Shown: in pieces, positions 33,987 through 42,580 of the stretch | Position numbering within the stretch: the stretch's first letter is position 1 | Layout: each line of letters opens with the position of its first letter | NCBI GenBank assembly: GCA_964385405.1 | Contig: CAYLOT010000004.1 | Span: 50,231 to 114,230 of the forward strand | Length of the DNA stretch: 64,000 nucleotides | DNA from: CAIZGX01 sp964385405 | Lineage (GTDB): Bacteria > Bacteroidota > Bacteroidia > Flavobacteriales_D > Sanyastnellaceae | Reading direction: 5' to 3' | Notes under the pieces: generated by a model | The model's input: only the letters and a program-made list of their open reading frames with translations | What the model was told of the DNA's origin: nothing | The model's database searches: none | Made by a program: the position numbers and the translations under genes

Positions 33987-35186
33987 GTGTTGAAAGGAAA
34001 AAAAATAGTATTGGCCGTAACAGGTTCTATTAGTGCTTACAAGTCTTTGTTCTTGTTGCGGCTGCTTGTAAGAGAGGGTGCGGAGGTAAAAGTAATCATG
34101 AGCAAATCGGCTCACGATTTTATTCAACCATTGTCGTTTAGTACTCTATCAAAAAATCCTGTTTGTTCCGATTTTACTGAAAGTGAATTGAACGGAGTCT
34201 GGAACAATCATGTTGAAATGGCTCTTTGGGCTAATCTTATTCTTGTAGCACCTTGTACAGCAAACACACTTGCAAAGTATGCGACGGGAATGTGCGATTC
34301 TTATCTGTTAGCTGTTCTGATGAGCGCACAATGCCCGTTGTTTTTCGCTCCTGCCATGGATCATGATATGATGGAACACGCGGGCACACAAGAAAATTTG
34401 AGACGTATCGAGGCTATGGGATGCACCGTTCTTGCTCCGGGATATGGTGAACTGGCAAGCGGATTAATTGGTAAGGGAAGACTCTCGGAGCCTGAAGAAA
34501 TATTAGGTGCTGTCGTTTCATACTTCAATCCAAATCAAAGATTACTTGGTTTTCGTGCTTTAGTGAATGCGGGTCCAACCTATGAGGCCATTGATCCGGT
34601 GCGTTTCATTGGAAACCGATCTAGTGGAAAAATGGGGATTGCCATAGCTAAGGCGCTTCGCGCGCAAGGAGCAGATGTGACCTTAGTTCTAGGACCTATT
34701 CACGAGATTGTTCCCGATGGGGTGAAAATTATACGTGTGGAGAGTGCCAAGGAAATGTTTGAAGCATGCACTGAAGTTTTTCAAAATACGGATATTGCTG
34801 TTCTTGCAGCTGCTGTTGCAGACTATCGACCAGCTAATGTGAGCACTGAGAAAATAAAGAAGAAAGATTCGCCGTTAGAGTTGCGTTTGGAAGAAACTGA
34901 AGACATAGCTGCTGCTTTAGGTAAAATCAAGAACTCAAAACAAAAGTTGATTTGCTTTGCTCTAGAAACAGAGAATGAAGAAGCTCATGCAGTCTCGAAA
35001 TTGCAGCGAAAAAATGCCGATTTACTCGTTCTGAATTCATTAAAAACTGAAGGGGTTCATTTTGGTTCAGACAATAATGCGGTTACTCTTTTTCATTCCA
35101 ATGGAAGTAAAAAAGAAATATCTTTAAAATCGAAATCGGAAATAGCCCGAATTATTTCCAATGAAATAGCCGACCTCTTTCAATGA
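33987..35186 (+). CDS. coaBC: Bifunctional phosphopantothenoylcysteine decarboxylase/synthetase
   Basis: Two steps of coenzyme A synthesis in one protein: CoaB couples cysteine to 4'-phosphopantothenate and CoaC decarboxylates the product. 399 residues, start GTG 33987 (TTG 33990 possible). CoaC (1-180): AVTGSISAYKS flavin-binding start, the HVEMALWANLILVAPCTANT active-site region, and PAMDHDMM. CoaB (about 185-399): NAGPTYEAIDPVRFIGNRSS, GKMGIAIA, AAAVADYRP, and KKKDSPLELRLEETEDI. The stop overlaps the DUF4835 start by 4 bases. Confidence 0.96.
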   Translation: MLKGKKIVLAVTGSISAYKSLFLLRLLVREGAEVKVIMSKSAHDFIQPLSFSTLSKNPVCSDFTESELNGVWNNHVEMALWANLILVAPCTANTLAKYATGMCDSYLLAVLMSAQCPLFFAPAMDHDMMEHAGTQENLRRIEAMGCTVLAPGYGELASGLIGKGRLSEPEEILGAVVSYFNPNQRLLGFRALVNAGPTYEAIDPVRFIGNRSSGKMGIAIAKALRAQGADVTLVLGPIHEIVPDGVKIIRVESAKEMFEACTEVFQNTDIAVLAAAVADYRPANVSTEKIKKKDSPLELRLEETEDIAAALGKIKNSKQKLICFALETENEEAHAVSKLQRKNADLLVLNSLKTEGVHFGSDNNAVTLFHSNGSKKEISLKSKSEIARIISNEIADLFQ

Positions 35187-36085
35187 AAAAAAGCATAGCA
35201 TACTTCGTTTTATTCTTTCTCTCTTACCACGCATTCGCTCAAGAGTTGAATTGCGATGTGAAGATTATTCCTCCACGAATTATGATTTCGGGTCCGGAAG
35301 TTTTTCAAACTATGGAGCGTGCAATTGAAGAATTTTTAAATGGAAGGAAATGGTCAAAGGATCAATGGCAACAGGAAGAGCGAATTCCTTGCACCATTCA
35401 AATTACAATTGAGAAACAAAATAGTCAGCGTGACTTTGAAGGGACCATTCAGGTAGGTTCGAGCAGACCGGTTTATAATTCAGATTACAAAACACCGCTT
35501 GTTTCCATTAATGACCGAAGTTTAGTTTTTCAGTTTCAAGAAAACACTCAACTTCAGTGGTCACCGGACCAGCACAGAGACAACTTGAGTAGTGTGCTTG
35601 CATTTTATGCATTGTATATTCTCGCAAGCGACTACGATTCTTTTGCACCTGAGGGCGGAACTGATTATTTTTTACTTTGTCAAACCATTGTAACGAATGC
35701 GCAGAATGCTCCTGAACCAGGCTGGAGATCTAGTGGAGAAAAGGGGCAGCAAAATAGGTATTGGTTAATAGAAAACATTCTTACCCAAACATTCAGCCCA
35801 CTGCGCGAAGCAAGTTATTTTTATCATCGTCAAGGATTAGATAAAATGTACACAGAACGTGCAACAGCTACGAATAATATTGTTGAAGCGTTGAACGGAT
35901 TAAACGAAATTCACAAGATTAAGCCATCGTCCTACAACATGCAGGTCTTCTATTATGCAAAGGGAGATGAAATTGTGAATATATTCAAACCGTTGCCTGA
36001 CGAACAAAAGACACCAATCGCTGAATTGTGTAAGCGTTTAGACCCAGGTAACATTGCGAAATACGAACGTATTTTGCAGAAATAG
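35183..36085 (+). CDS. DUF4835 family secreted protein
   Basis: 300 residues with a signal peptide (MKKSIAYFVLFFLSYHAFAQ) and a start ELNCDVKI typical of DUF4835. Other recognisable blocks are EEFLNGRKWSKDQW, ASDYDSFAPEGGTDYF and YYAKGDEIVNIF. Predicted periplasmic. The family keeps a conserved place next to coaBC and recN in this phylum, but its function is unknown. Start overlaps coaBC by 4 bases. Confidence 0.85.
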   Translation: MKKSIAYFVLFFLSYHAFAQELNCDVKIIPPRIMISGPEVFQTMERAIEEFLNGRKWSKDQWQQEERIPCTIQITIEKQNSQRDFEGTIQVGSSRPVYNSDYKTPLVSINDRSLVFQFQENTQLQWSPDQHRDNLSSVLAFYALYILASDYDSFAPEGGTDYFLLCQTIVTNAQNAPEPGWRSSGEKGQQNRYWLIENILTQTFSPLREASYFYHRQGLDKMYTERATATNNIVEALNGLNEIHKIKPSSYNMQVFYYAKGDEIVNIFKPLPDEQKTPIAELCKRLDPGNIAKYERILQK

Positions 36086-36132
36086 GCATAACTTTTTTAT
36101 CAAAAAATAGGGCGTAGCAGTAAATTCGCTTC

Positions 36133-37794
36133 ATGCTAAAATCGCTTCACATACGGAACTATGTTCTCATTGAATCACTGCACGTGAAATTCAACGAGGG
36201 CTTTGTTGCAATAACTGGGGAAACCGGAAGCGGTAAATCGATTTTGTTAGATGCCTTCGCATTGCTCTTGGGCGATCGCTCCGATGTAAAGAGTATTCGA
36301 GTGGGGCAAGAGAAATGCACTGTTGAGGCAGTTTTTGCTGTTTCAAAAGAACGATTCGAAGTTTTTTTTCAAGAACATGATTTGGATTTTTCGGACGAGA
36401 CTGTTGTTCGAAGAGAAGTAAATAATAAGGGTAAGAGCCGAGCTTTTATTAATGATACCCCTGTTGCCTTGTCAGTGCTTAAGCAATTCACAGAGCAATT
36501 GGTAGATTTGCATTCTCAACATGAAAATGCCTTGTTATTTCGAAAGGCTATCCGTTTTGAAATGGTTGATGCGTTTTCGAAATCGAAGGACGTTTGGACT
36601 TCATACAAAACGTGTTTTTTGAAGTGGCGTCAGACCCAGGACGAGTTGGAGAGTCTACGTATTCAATTGAATAAGGAAAAGGCAACAGAAGACTATCGTT
36701 TGTTTCAATTGAATGAATTGTCTCAAGAAGATTTTAGTTCATATGACATAGCTGAAATGGAGAGTGAGTTGAGTCTTCAACAGAACTCGGGTGAACTAAT
36801 GGAGACGTTACACGCGGTTTCAAATATTTTGAGTGAGGGCGAGAGCAATGTGCTTCAGCAATTAAAAATTGCGAAGCAGCAATTGATGAAATGGGAAGGA
36901 GGACATGCGAAGTTGCAAGAGTTTTCTGCGCAATTGGAATCTGTACTTGCTGAGCTTCGGGAAGTGGATATTGACCTACAGCGTTTTTCAGATTCGGTTA
37001 CCCTGGATCCGGAACGTGCGGCTGCAATTGAGGAACGCTTGAGTTTTGTTTTCAAGATGTTCCGAAAGCATAATGTAAATAGCATTGATGCCTTGAGTGA
37101 TTTGAAGTTGAAGTTGGAACAAGACGCTCAGTTAACAGAAGAATTGGAAACTTCAATTCAGATTAAAGAAAAGGAAGTTATTCAGCTTGAAGAAAAGTGC
37201 AAAGAAATGGCAACGAAGTTGTCTCATTTGCGCATGAAGGGAGTGAAGGAAGCTGAGAAGGCAATATCCTCTTCATTGCGAAAATTGAATTTGGTTCATG
37301 CGCAATTTCAGATTGAAGTTACGGGAACTCAAGAATTGCATTTGCACGGTGCTGAGAATTTACGCTTTGCATTTTCAGCAAATAAAGGACAGCCCTTTGA
37401 AGATATTAAGTCTGTGGCTTCAGGTGGAGAGATATCGAGAGTAATGCTTGCAATTAAAGCGGCTACGGCGCATCTAAATGAAATGCCTGTTTTGATTTTA
37501 GATGAAATTGATCAAGGGGTAGGTGGAGAAACAGGTAATCGTATTGCTTCACTTCTTCGCGAAATGTCTTCATCTGCGCAACTTTTAGTTATCACTCATT
37601 TGCCACAAATAGCCTCAAAGGCCCATCAACATTTCAAGGTTACAAAACGAGTAGAAGGTGAAGTCACGATAAGTGATTTGCAAGAATTGAATTTATCTGA
37701 TCGTGAAATTGAATTGGCGCATATGTTGGGTGGCGATCAGGCAGGTGCTGCGGCTCTTCAAACGGCAAAAGAATTAATGCAGCAAGTGTCATGA
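36133..37794 (+). CDS. recN: DNA repair protein RecN
   Basis: SMC-like ATPase for double-strand-break repair. 553 residues. Walker A GETGSGKS (29-36), then FINDTPVALSVLKQ and LVDLHSQHEN in the N-terminal head. A long coiled coil occupies about 150-350, and the C-terminal head has SVASGGEISRVMLAIK (signature) and VLILDEIDQGVGGETG (Walker B). The final segment LAHMLGG is typical. Overlaps truB by 4 bases. Confidence 0.95.
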   Translation: MLKSLHIRNYVLIESLHVKFNEGFVAITGETGSGKSILLDAFALLLGDRSDVKSIRVGQEKCTVEAVFAVSKERFEVFFQEHDLDFSDETVVRREVNNKGKSRAFINDTPVALSVLKQFTEQLVDLHSQHENALLFRKAIRFEMVDAFSKSKDVWTSYKTCFLKWRQTQDELESLRIQLNKEKATEDYRLFQLNELSQEDFSSYDIAEMESELSLQQNSGELMETLHAVSNILSEGESNVLQQLKIAKQQLMKWEGGHAKLQEFSAQLESVLAELREVDIDLQRFSDSVTLDPERAAAIEERLSFVFKMFRKHNVNSIDALSDLKLKLEQDAQLTEELETSIQIKEKEVIQLEEKCKEMATKLSHLRMKGVKEAEKAISSSLRKLNLVHAQFQIEVTGTQELHLHGAENLRFAFSANKGQPFEDIKSVASGGEISRVMLAIKAATAHLNEMPVLILDEIDQGVGGETGNRIASLLREMSSSAQLLVITHLPQIASKAHQHFKVTKRVEGEVTISDLQELNLSDREIELAHMLGGDQAGAAALQTAKELMQQVS

Positions 37795-38576
37795 ATGATA
37801 TTCTTGAACATTGCAACCTATCGCACCCTGAGGAATTGCTTGAAGGAAAAATCTTGCTAGTAGACAAACCATTGAATTGGACAAGTTTCGATGTTGTTGG
37901 AAAATTGAAGTGGATTTTACGAAGTGAGGGCAAATTCCCAAAGTTTAAAATAGGTCATGCGGGAACTCTAGATCCATTGGCAACAGGGCTTTTGATAGTT
38001 TGCACAGGAAAGATGACCAAGCGTATTTCTGAAATTCAGGGTGGAACAAAAGAATATACAGGACGAATTGTTTTAGGTGCCACAACCCCGAGTTTCGACA
38101 AAGAGACCTTGCCAGAAAATTTTCAATCGACAGAAAATCTAACCTTTGAGAATTTAGAGGAGATTGCTCGGACTTTTTTGGGAGAGCAACTTCAGCTACC
38201 TCCGGTATACAGTGCAAAGCAAATAGATGGAGTGCGGGCCTACGAGATGGCCCGAAAGAATGAGGAAGTGAAAATGCGAGAAAACTTAATTTCAATTGAG
38301 TCTTTTGAGTTAAGTGATTTTGATGGCAAAGAAGTTTCATTTCGAATTCGCTGTTCGAAGGGGACTTACATTCGCTCAATTGCAAATGATTTTGGACAGA
38401 AGTTGGGAGTAGGGGGCTATCTGAGTGCCTTGCGCAGAACAGAGAGTTTCCCCTATCGCGTGGAGAACGCAAGGACTCCAATGGATTGGGTGAAGTTATT
38501 TTACCCAAATTATCTTGCTGTTAATGAGCACTTTAGCGACGAGTCGGTGAAAAAGGTCTTTACAAAGGCTTTTTGA
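37791..38576 (+). CDS. truB: tRNA pseudouridine-55 synthase
   Basis: Makes pseudouridine 55 in the T-arm of tRNAs. 261 residues. GHAGTLDPLATG carries the catalytic Asp61. VDKPLNWTSFDVV opens the fold. The family block PPVYSAKQIDGVRAYEMARK and the RCSKGTYIRSIANDFGQKLG block are intact. The C-terminal PUA-like part is short. Overlaps recN by 4 bases and precedes queA, so two tRNA-modification genes sit together. Confidence 0.96.
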   Translation: MNDILEHCNLSHPEELLEGKILLVDKPLNWTSFDVVGKLKWILRSEGKFPKFKIGHAGTLDPLATGLLIVCTGKMTKRISEIQGGTKEYTGRIVLGATTPSFDKETLPENFQSTENLTFENLEEIARTFLGEQLQLPPVYSAKQIDGVRAYEMARKNEEVKMRENLISIESFELSDFDGKEVSFRIRCSKGTYIRSIANDFGQKLGVGGYLSALRRTESFPYRVENARTPMDWVKLFYPNYLAVNEHFSDESVKKVFTKAF

Positions 38577-38625
38577 TTTCGTACTTTCGCCCCCCACTTA
38601 ATATAATAACACCTTGATTTCCACA

Positions 38626-39675
38626 ATGAAATTGGGTCAGTTCAAGTATGAACTGCCTAAAGAATTAATCGCTCAGCATCCACTTCCTCACCGCGACGAT
38701 GCTAAGCTTATGGTTTTAGACCGTAAGACTGGAAAGATTGAGCACAAGAAATTTCGCGATTTGCTGGATTACTTCAGCGAGGGTGATGTAATGGTGAATA
38801 ACAACACTAAGGTATTCCCAGCCCGTATGTACGGTAACAAAGAGAAAACTGGATCTATGATCGAGGTTTTCTTGTTGCGCGAGTTGAACGATAAGAGTTT
38901 GCTTTGGGACACAGTAGTAGATCCTGCACGTAAAATTCGTATTGGAAATAAATTGTATTTCGGAGAGAATGATGAGTTGGTGGCAGAAGTCATTGACAAT
39001 ACCACTTCACGCGGAAGAACCTTACGATTCTTGTACGACGGCCCGCACGAGGAATTCAAGAAGTTGGTCTATAGCCTTGGTGAGACTCCGCTTCCAAAGT
39101 ACATTGAGCGTCCGGTTGAACCAGAAGACGCTGAGCGCTATCAGACAATTTACGCGAAGTATGAGGGAGCAGTTGCTGCGCCGACTGCGGGTTTGCACTT
39201 TTCTAAGCAGCTCTCAAAGCGTTTAGAAATAGCAGGTATTCATATGGCTGAATTGACCTTGCACATTGGGTTGGGTACATTCAGAACTGTAGAAGTGGAG
39301 GATTTGACGAAGCACAAGACAGATAGCGAACAATTAATCATTCCTGATGTAACTGCTGATTTGGTGAATCAGGCAAGAGCTACGGGCAAGCGAGTTTGTG
39401 CAGTTGGAACAACTACTCTGAGAGCGTTTGAAAGCAGTGTGGGAACAAACAATACGCTGAAGGCATTCGATGGATGGGCGAGTAAATTTATTTTTCCTCC
39501 TTATGATTTCCAGATTGCCGACAGTTTGATTACGAATTTCCATGAGCCTCAAAGTGTTCTTCTAATGATGACAACTGCCTTTGGTGGTTACGATTTCGTA
39601 ATGGATGCTTACAAGGAAGCCATTAAGAAGAAGTACAGATTCTTCTGTTACGGAGACGCTATGTTGATCATTTAA
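38626..39675 (+). CDS. queA: S-adenosylmethionine:tRNA ribosyltransferase-isomerase
   Basis: Transfers a ribosyl group from SAM to 7-aminomethyl-7-deazaguanine in tRNA on the queuosine pathway. 349 residues from ATG 38626 (MKLGQFKYELPKELIAQHPL); the TTG at 38614 is less likely. Blocks: NNTKVFPARMYG, KYEGAVAAPTAGLHFSKQL, LHIGLGTFRTVEVEDL, and SLITNFHEPQSVLLMM. No other queuosine genes are close. A structured intergenic region with an inverted repeat follows the stop. Confidence 0.95.
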   Translation: MKLGQFKYELPKELIAQHPLPHRDDAKLMVLDRKTGKIEHKKFRDLLDYFSEGDVMVNNNTKVFPARMYGNKEKTGSMIEVFLLRELNDKSLLWDTVVDPARKIRIGNKLYFGENDELVAEVIDNTTSRGRTLRFLYDGPHEEFKKLVYSLGETPLPKYIERPVEPEDAERYQTIYAKYEGAVAAPTAGLHFSKQLSKRLEIAGIHMAELTLHIGLGTFRTVEVEDLTKHKTDSEQLIIPDVTADLVNQARATGKRVCAVGTTTLRAFESSVGTNNTLKAFDGWASKFIFPPYDFQIADSLITNFHEPQSVLLMMTTAFGGYDFVMDAYKEAIKKKYRFFCYGDAMLII

Positions 39676-39743
39676 AAACACTTTCAACTGACGTGAATCT
39701 TGAAAATTTAATGTTTTCATGAAAGAAATGTTGAAAAGTGTTT
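39676..39743. repeat. Nested inverted repeat between queA and rplM
   Basis: Outer arms 39676-39688 and 39730-39743 pair over 13 bp with one bulged base. They enclose a second stem, TGAAAA (39701-39706) with TTTTCA (39714-39719). The right outer arm runs into the predicted -33 TTG of rplM. There is no T tract, so it is not a plain terminator. Confidence 0.45.
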
Positions 39744-39771
39744 GCAGATAAGAAAAAAGATTGTATTTTCG
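39742..39771 (+). promoter_or_regulatory. Predicted rplM-rpsI promoter
   Basis: TTG (39742-39744), 19-base spacer, TATTTTCG (39764-39771), one mismatch to TAnnTTTG. The same TATTTTCGCAC string occurs in the sdhC promoter. Confidence 0.5.
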
Positions 39772-39814
39772 CACCCCCAAATTTTAGGGAATTGACTTTA
39801 AGAAAAGAGATAAA

Positions 39815-40264
39815 ATGGATACGTTGAGTTACAAAACAGCATCGGCAAACAAGGAAACTGCGAACAAGCAGTGGTTGCTTGTAGATGCAGAAGGTAAGAA
39901 TCTTGGTCGTTTGGCTAGTGAAGTAGCATCGTTGCTTCGCGGCAAGCACAAGCCATTGTTTACGCCTCACGCAGACTGCGGAGACTATGTAGTAGTTATT
40001 AACGCAGAGAAGGTTGCGCTTACCGGAAACAAATGGGATGAAAAAGTGTACATCCGTTACACAGGCTACCCAGGTGGACAACGTTTCGCTAGCCCAAAAG
40101 AAATGATGGCAAAGCATCCAACAGCAATGATTGAAATGGCTGTTCGTGGAATGCTTCCAAAAAATCGTTTGGGTCGTGAAGTTTATAGAAACTTGTATGT
40201 TTATGCAGGTGCGAACCACGAGCAAAACGCTCAACAACCAACCGCTTATACTTTAAAAGGATAA
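39815..40264 (+). CDS. rplM: 50S ribosomal protein L13
   Basis: 149 residues. Conserved blocks WLLVDAEGKNLGRLASEVAS, LLRGKHKPLFTPHADCGDYV, VALTGNKWDEKVYIRYTGYP and GMLPKNRLGREVYRNLYVYA. Part of the large subunit. An N-terminal stretch of about 20 residues precedes the core. It is followed 8 bases later by rpsI, the usual pair. Upstream promoter and inverted repeat are described separately. Confidence 0.97.
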   Translation: MDTLSYKTASANKETANKQWLLVDAEGKNLGRLASEVASLLRGKHKPLFTPHADCGDYVVVINAEKVALTGNKWDEKVYIRYTGYPGGQRFASPKEMMAKHPTAMIEMAVRGMLPKNRLGREVYRNLYVYAGANHEQNAQQPTAYTLKG

Positions 40265-40272
40265 TTTAGTCA

Positions 40273-40668
40273 ATGGCAACTACGCAATATACCAATACTT
40301 CAGGTCGTCGTAAGACCGCAGTAGCTCGTGTTTACCTTTCAGAAGGAACAGGTAAGTTTGAAATTAACGGAAAAGATTACACAAATTATTTTCCAACGTT
40401 GGTGCTTCAGTACCGCGTTAACCAACCTTTCATCCTCACAGGAAATGAAGGGAAGTATGATTTCAAAGCGAACATTGACGGAGGTGGAATCACTGGTCAA
40501 GCTGAAGCAGTTCGTTTGGCAATTAGTAAAGCATTAATCGAAATCAATCCCGATTGGAAGCCAGCATTGAAAGCTGAAGGTCTTACCACTCGTGACCCAC
40601 GTATGGTTGAACGTAAGAAGTTCGGTCAACGTAAGGCTCGTCGTCGCTTCCAATTCTCTAAGCGCTAA
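40273..40668 (+). CDS. rpsI: 30S ribosomal protein S9
   Basis: 131 residues. GRRKTAVARVYLSEGTGKFE at the start, GGGITGQAEAVRLAISKALI in the middle and the basic C-terminus GQRKARRRFQFSKR that reaches the ribosomal P site. Normal length. Follows rplM and is separated from rpsB by 125 bases that contain a hairpin. Confidence 0.97.
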   Translation: MATTQYTNTSGRRKTAVARVYLSEGTGKFEINGKDYTNYFPTLVLQYRVNQPFILTGNEGKYDFKANIDGGGITGQAEAVRLAISKALIEINPDWKPALKAEGLTTRDPRMVERKKFGQRKARRRFQFSKR

Positions 40669-40716
40669 TCGCTGGAGAATTTTTTGGAAAGCTTTATCGG
40701 GCTTGTTTAGCATCCA

Positions 40717-40757
40717 AACTCCAAAGACTCACATCTCGATGTGGCTACTTTGGAGTT
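40717..40757 (+). ncRNA. Candidate rpsB leader hairpin
   Basis: Perfect 10-bp outer stem, AACTCCAAAG (40717-40726) with CTTTGGAGTT (40748-40757). An internal loop then a second stem CACAT/ATGTG (40730-40734/40739-40743) closes a CTCG loop. No T tract follows, and it is 36 bases before the rpsB ATG. Could be a ribosomal-protein autoregulatory leader; processing or attenuation is also possible. Confidence 0.4.
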
Positions 40758-40793
40758 GACTTTTAGAGAACGTAAACAAGAATAAAATAAAAA

Positions 40794-41573
40794 ATGGCAA
40801 AAGTTACTTTTGATGAATTGCTAGATGCCGGAGTACACTTCGGACACCTTAGCCGCAAATGGAATCCTAACATGGCTCCGTATATCTTCGGAGAGAAAAA
40901 AGGAATTCACATTATTGATTTGAACAAGACAATTGTAAAGCTCGACGAGGCTTGCAATGCTATGCGTCAAATTGCAAAATCTGGAAAGAAAATCCTTTTC
41001 GTTGCTACAAAAAAACAAGCGAAGGACATCGTTGCTGAAAAAATCAGCGCCATCGGAATGCCTTTCGTTGTTGAGCGTTGGCCAGGCGGAATGTTAACGA
41101 ATTTCGTTACCATTCGTAAAGCGGTTCGTAAGATGACTTCTATCGAGAAGATGGAGGCAGACGGAACAGCAGCTACTATGAGCAAGAGAGAGCGTCTTCA
41201 ATTGACTCGTACTGTTACTAAAATGCGTAAGAACTTGGGTTCAATTGCAGACATGAACCGTGTTCCAGCTGCATTATTCGTTATTGATGTAATGAAAGAG
41301 CACATTGCAGTTGCTGAAGCGAAGCGTCTGGGTATTCCAGTTTTCGCAATGGTTGATACTAACAGCGATCCTCGCAAAATCGATTTCGCAATTCCAGCGA
41401 ACGATGATGCTACCAAATCAATAAGCAAAATCTTAGACGTAGCTATCGAGGCTATCGCAGAGGGATTGGCAGAGCGTAAGACCGATAAAGACAAGGGAGA
41501 AGACGTTCCAGTAACAGCTGAAAAGAAAGAAGATAGAAAGCCAGCTACTCGTAAGCGTGCACCAAAGGCTTAA
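40794..41573 (+). CDS. rpsB: 30S ribosomal protein S2
   Basis: 259 residues. Starts FDELLDAGVHFGHLSRKWNP and contains IIDLNKTIVKLDEAC, VERWPGGMLTNFVTIRKAV, VPAALFVIDVMKEHIAVAEA and FAMVDTNSDPRKIDFAIPAN. A charged tail of about 30 residues (Lys/Asp/Glu then RKRAPKA) extends past the usual core. First of the rpsB-tsf pair; tsf begins 27 bases downstream. Confidence 0.97.
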   Translation: MAKVTFDELLDAGVHFGHLSRKWNPNMAPYIFGEKKGIHIIDLNKTIVKLDEACNAMRQIAKSGKKILFVATKKQAKDIVAEKISAIGMPFVVERWPGGMLTNFVTIRKAVRKMTSIEKMEADGTAATMSKRERLQLTRTVTKMRKNLGSIADMNRVPAALFVIDVMKEHIAVAEAKRLGIPVFAMVDTNSDPRKIDFAIPANDDATKSISKILDVAIEAIAEGLAERKTDKDKGEDVPVTAEKKEDRKPATRKRAPKA

Positions 41574-41600
41574 TTTTTTAACGAGTTAAATTATTTAATC

Positions 41601-42425
41601 ATGAATATTACAGCATCAGATGTAAATAAGCTTCGTACCATGACTGGTGCGGGTATGATGGATTGCAAGAAGGCGCTAACCGAAGCGGAAGGTGATTTCG
41701 AAAAAGCAGTTGAATTGCTTCGTAAAAAAGGTCAAAAAGTGGCAGCTAGCCGCGGAGATCGCGATGCAACTGAAGGGGTAGTTTTGGCTAAGTCGAACGC
41801 AGAGAATACAAGCGGTTATGTGATTGTACTCAATTGTGAAACTGACTTCGTAGCGAAAAACGATGGTTTCGTTGGATTTGCAAATGCAATTTTAGATACT
41901 GCAATTGCGAACAATGCTAACAGCCCAGAGGCAGTGAAAGCATTGACTTATCCAGGAACTGCTTTAACTATTGAAGAAAAAATTACTGAAGAAATCGGAA
42001 AAATCGGAGAGAAAATCGATTTGTCTGTGGCTTCACAGATCAATGCAGGTTTCGTTTTCTGCTACAATCACCCGGGTAACAAATTGGCTGCTGTAGTTGG
42101 TTTCAACAAAGAAACTTCTGCTGATGTGGCGAAAGATGTTGCAATGCAAACAGCAGCTATGGCTCCTGTTGCGTTGGATGAGACTTCAGTTCCTGAAGAA
42201 TTGAAGCAAAAGGAAATTGAAATTGGAAAAGAATTGGCTATCAACGAAGGTAAACCTGCGGACATGGCTGAGAAAATTGCAATGGGCCGTTTGAACAAAT
42301 GGTTTAAGGAAACTACTTTGGTGAATCAAGAGTTTATCAAGGACAGCAAATTAACTGTTGGTCAATACGTGAAGTCAGTAGACAAGGATTTGTCGATCAC
42401 TGGTTTTTTACGTAGCGGATTATAA
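41601..42425 (+). CDS. tsf: Elongation factor Ts
   Basis: 274 residues. Nucleotide exchange factor for EF-Tu. Conserved N-terminus VNKLRTMTGAGMMDCKKALT with the UBA-like domain, then LNCETDFVAKNDGFVGFANA, the TDFVAKN motif that contacts EF-Tu. The C-terminal dimerisation domain ends VGQYVKSVDKDLSITGFLRS. Followed by a strong terminator. Confidence 0.97.
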   Translation: MNITASDVNKLRTMTGAGMMDCKKALTEAEGDFEKAVELLRKKGQKVAASRGDRDATEGVVLAKSNAENTSGYVIVLNCETDFVAKNDGFVGFANAILDTAIANNANSPEAVKALTYPGTALTIEEKITEEIGKIGEKIDLSVASQINAGFVFCYNHPGNKLAAVVGFNKETSADVAKDVAMQTAAMAPVALDETSVPEELKQKEIEIGKELAINEGKPADMAEKIAMGRLNKWFKETTLVNQEFIKDSKLTVGQYVKSVDKDLSITGFLRSGL

Positions 42426-42447
42426 TTCGAATTGAATTCGAAAACTC

Positions 42448-42477
42448 AAGGGCTGTCTTCGGACAGCCCTTTTTTTT
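42448..42477 (+). terminator. Intrinsic terminator after tsf
   Basis: 10-bp arms AAGGGCTGTC (42448-42457) and GACAGCCCTT (42462-42471) with a TTCG tetraloop and an eight-T tail. Confidence 0.93.
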
Positions 42478-42530
42478 CGTTAATTTTTAGGTTGTCGTTT
42501 ATTTGAACAAATTCTAAATTATTTTGTCTG

Positions 42531-42559
42531 TTGTAGAACGTTTTCCGATTGTATTTTCG
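42531..42559 (+). promoter_or_regulatory. Predicted sdhCAB promoter
   Basis: TTG (42531-42533), 18-base spacer, TATTTTCG (42552-42559). Predicted leader about 15 bases to ATG 42581. Confidence 0.55.
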
Positions 42560-42580
42560 CACAGCAAAACAAAAACCATT

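Noticed and set aside
37945..38508. 187-codon minus-strand ORF inside truB
   Set aside because: Fully antisense to an intact, well-conserved truB, with no family motif.
39668..40237. 189-codon minus-strand ORF over rplM
   Set aside because: Antisense to L13; composition biased to Cys, Phe and Ser, with no recognisable domain.
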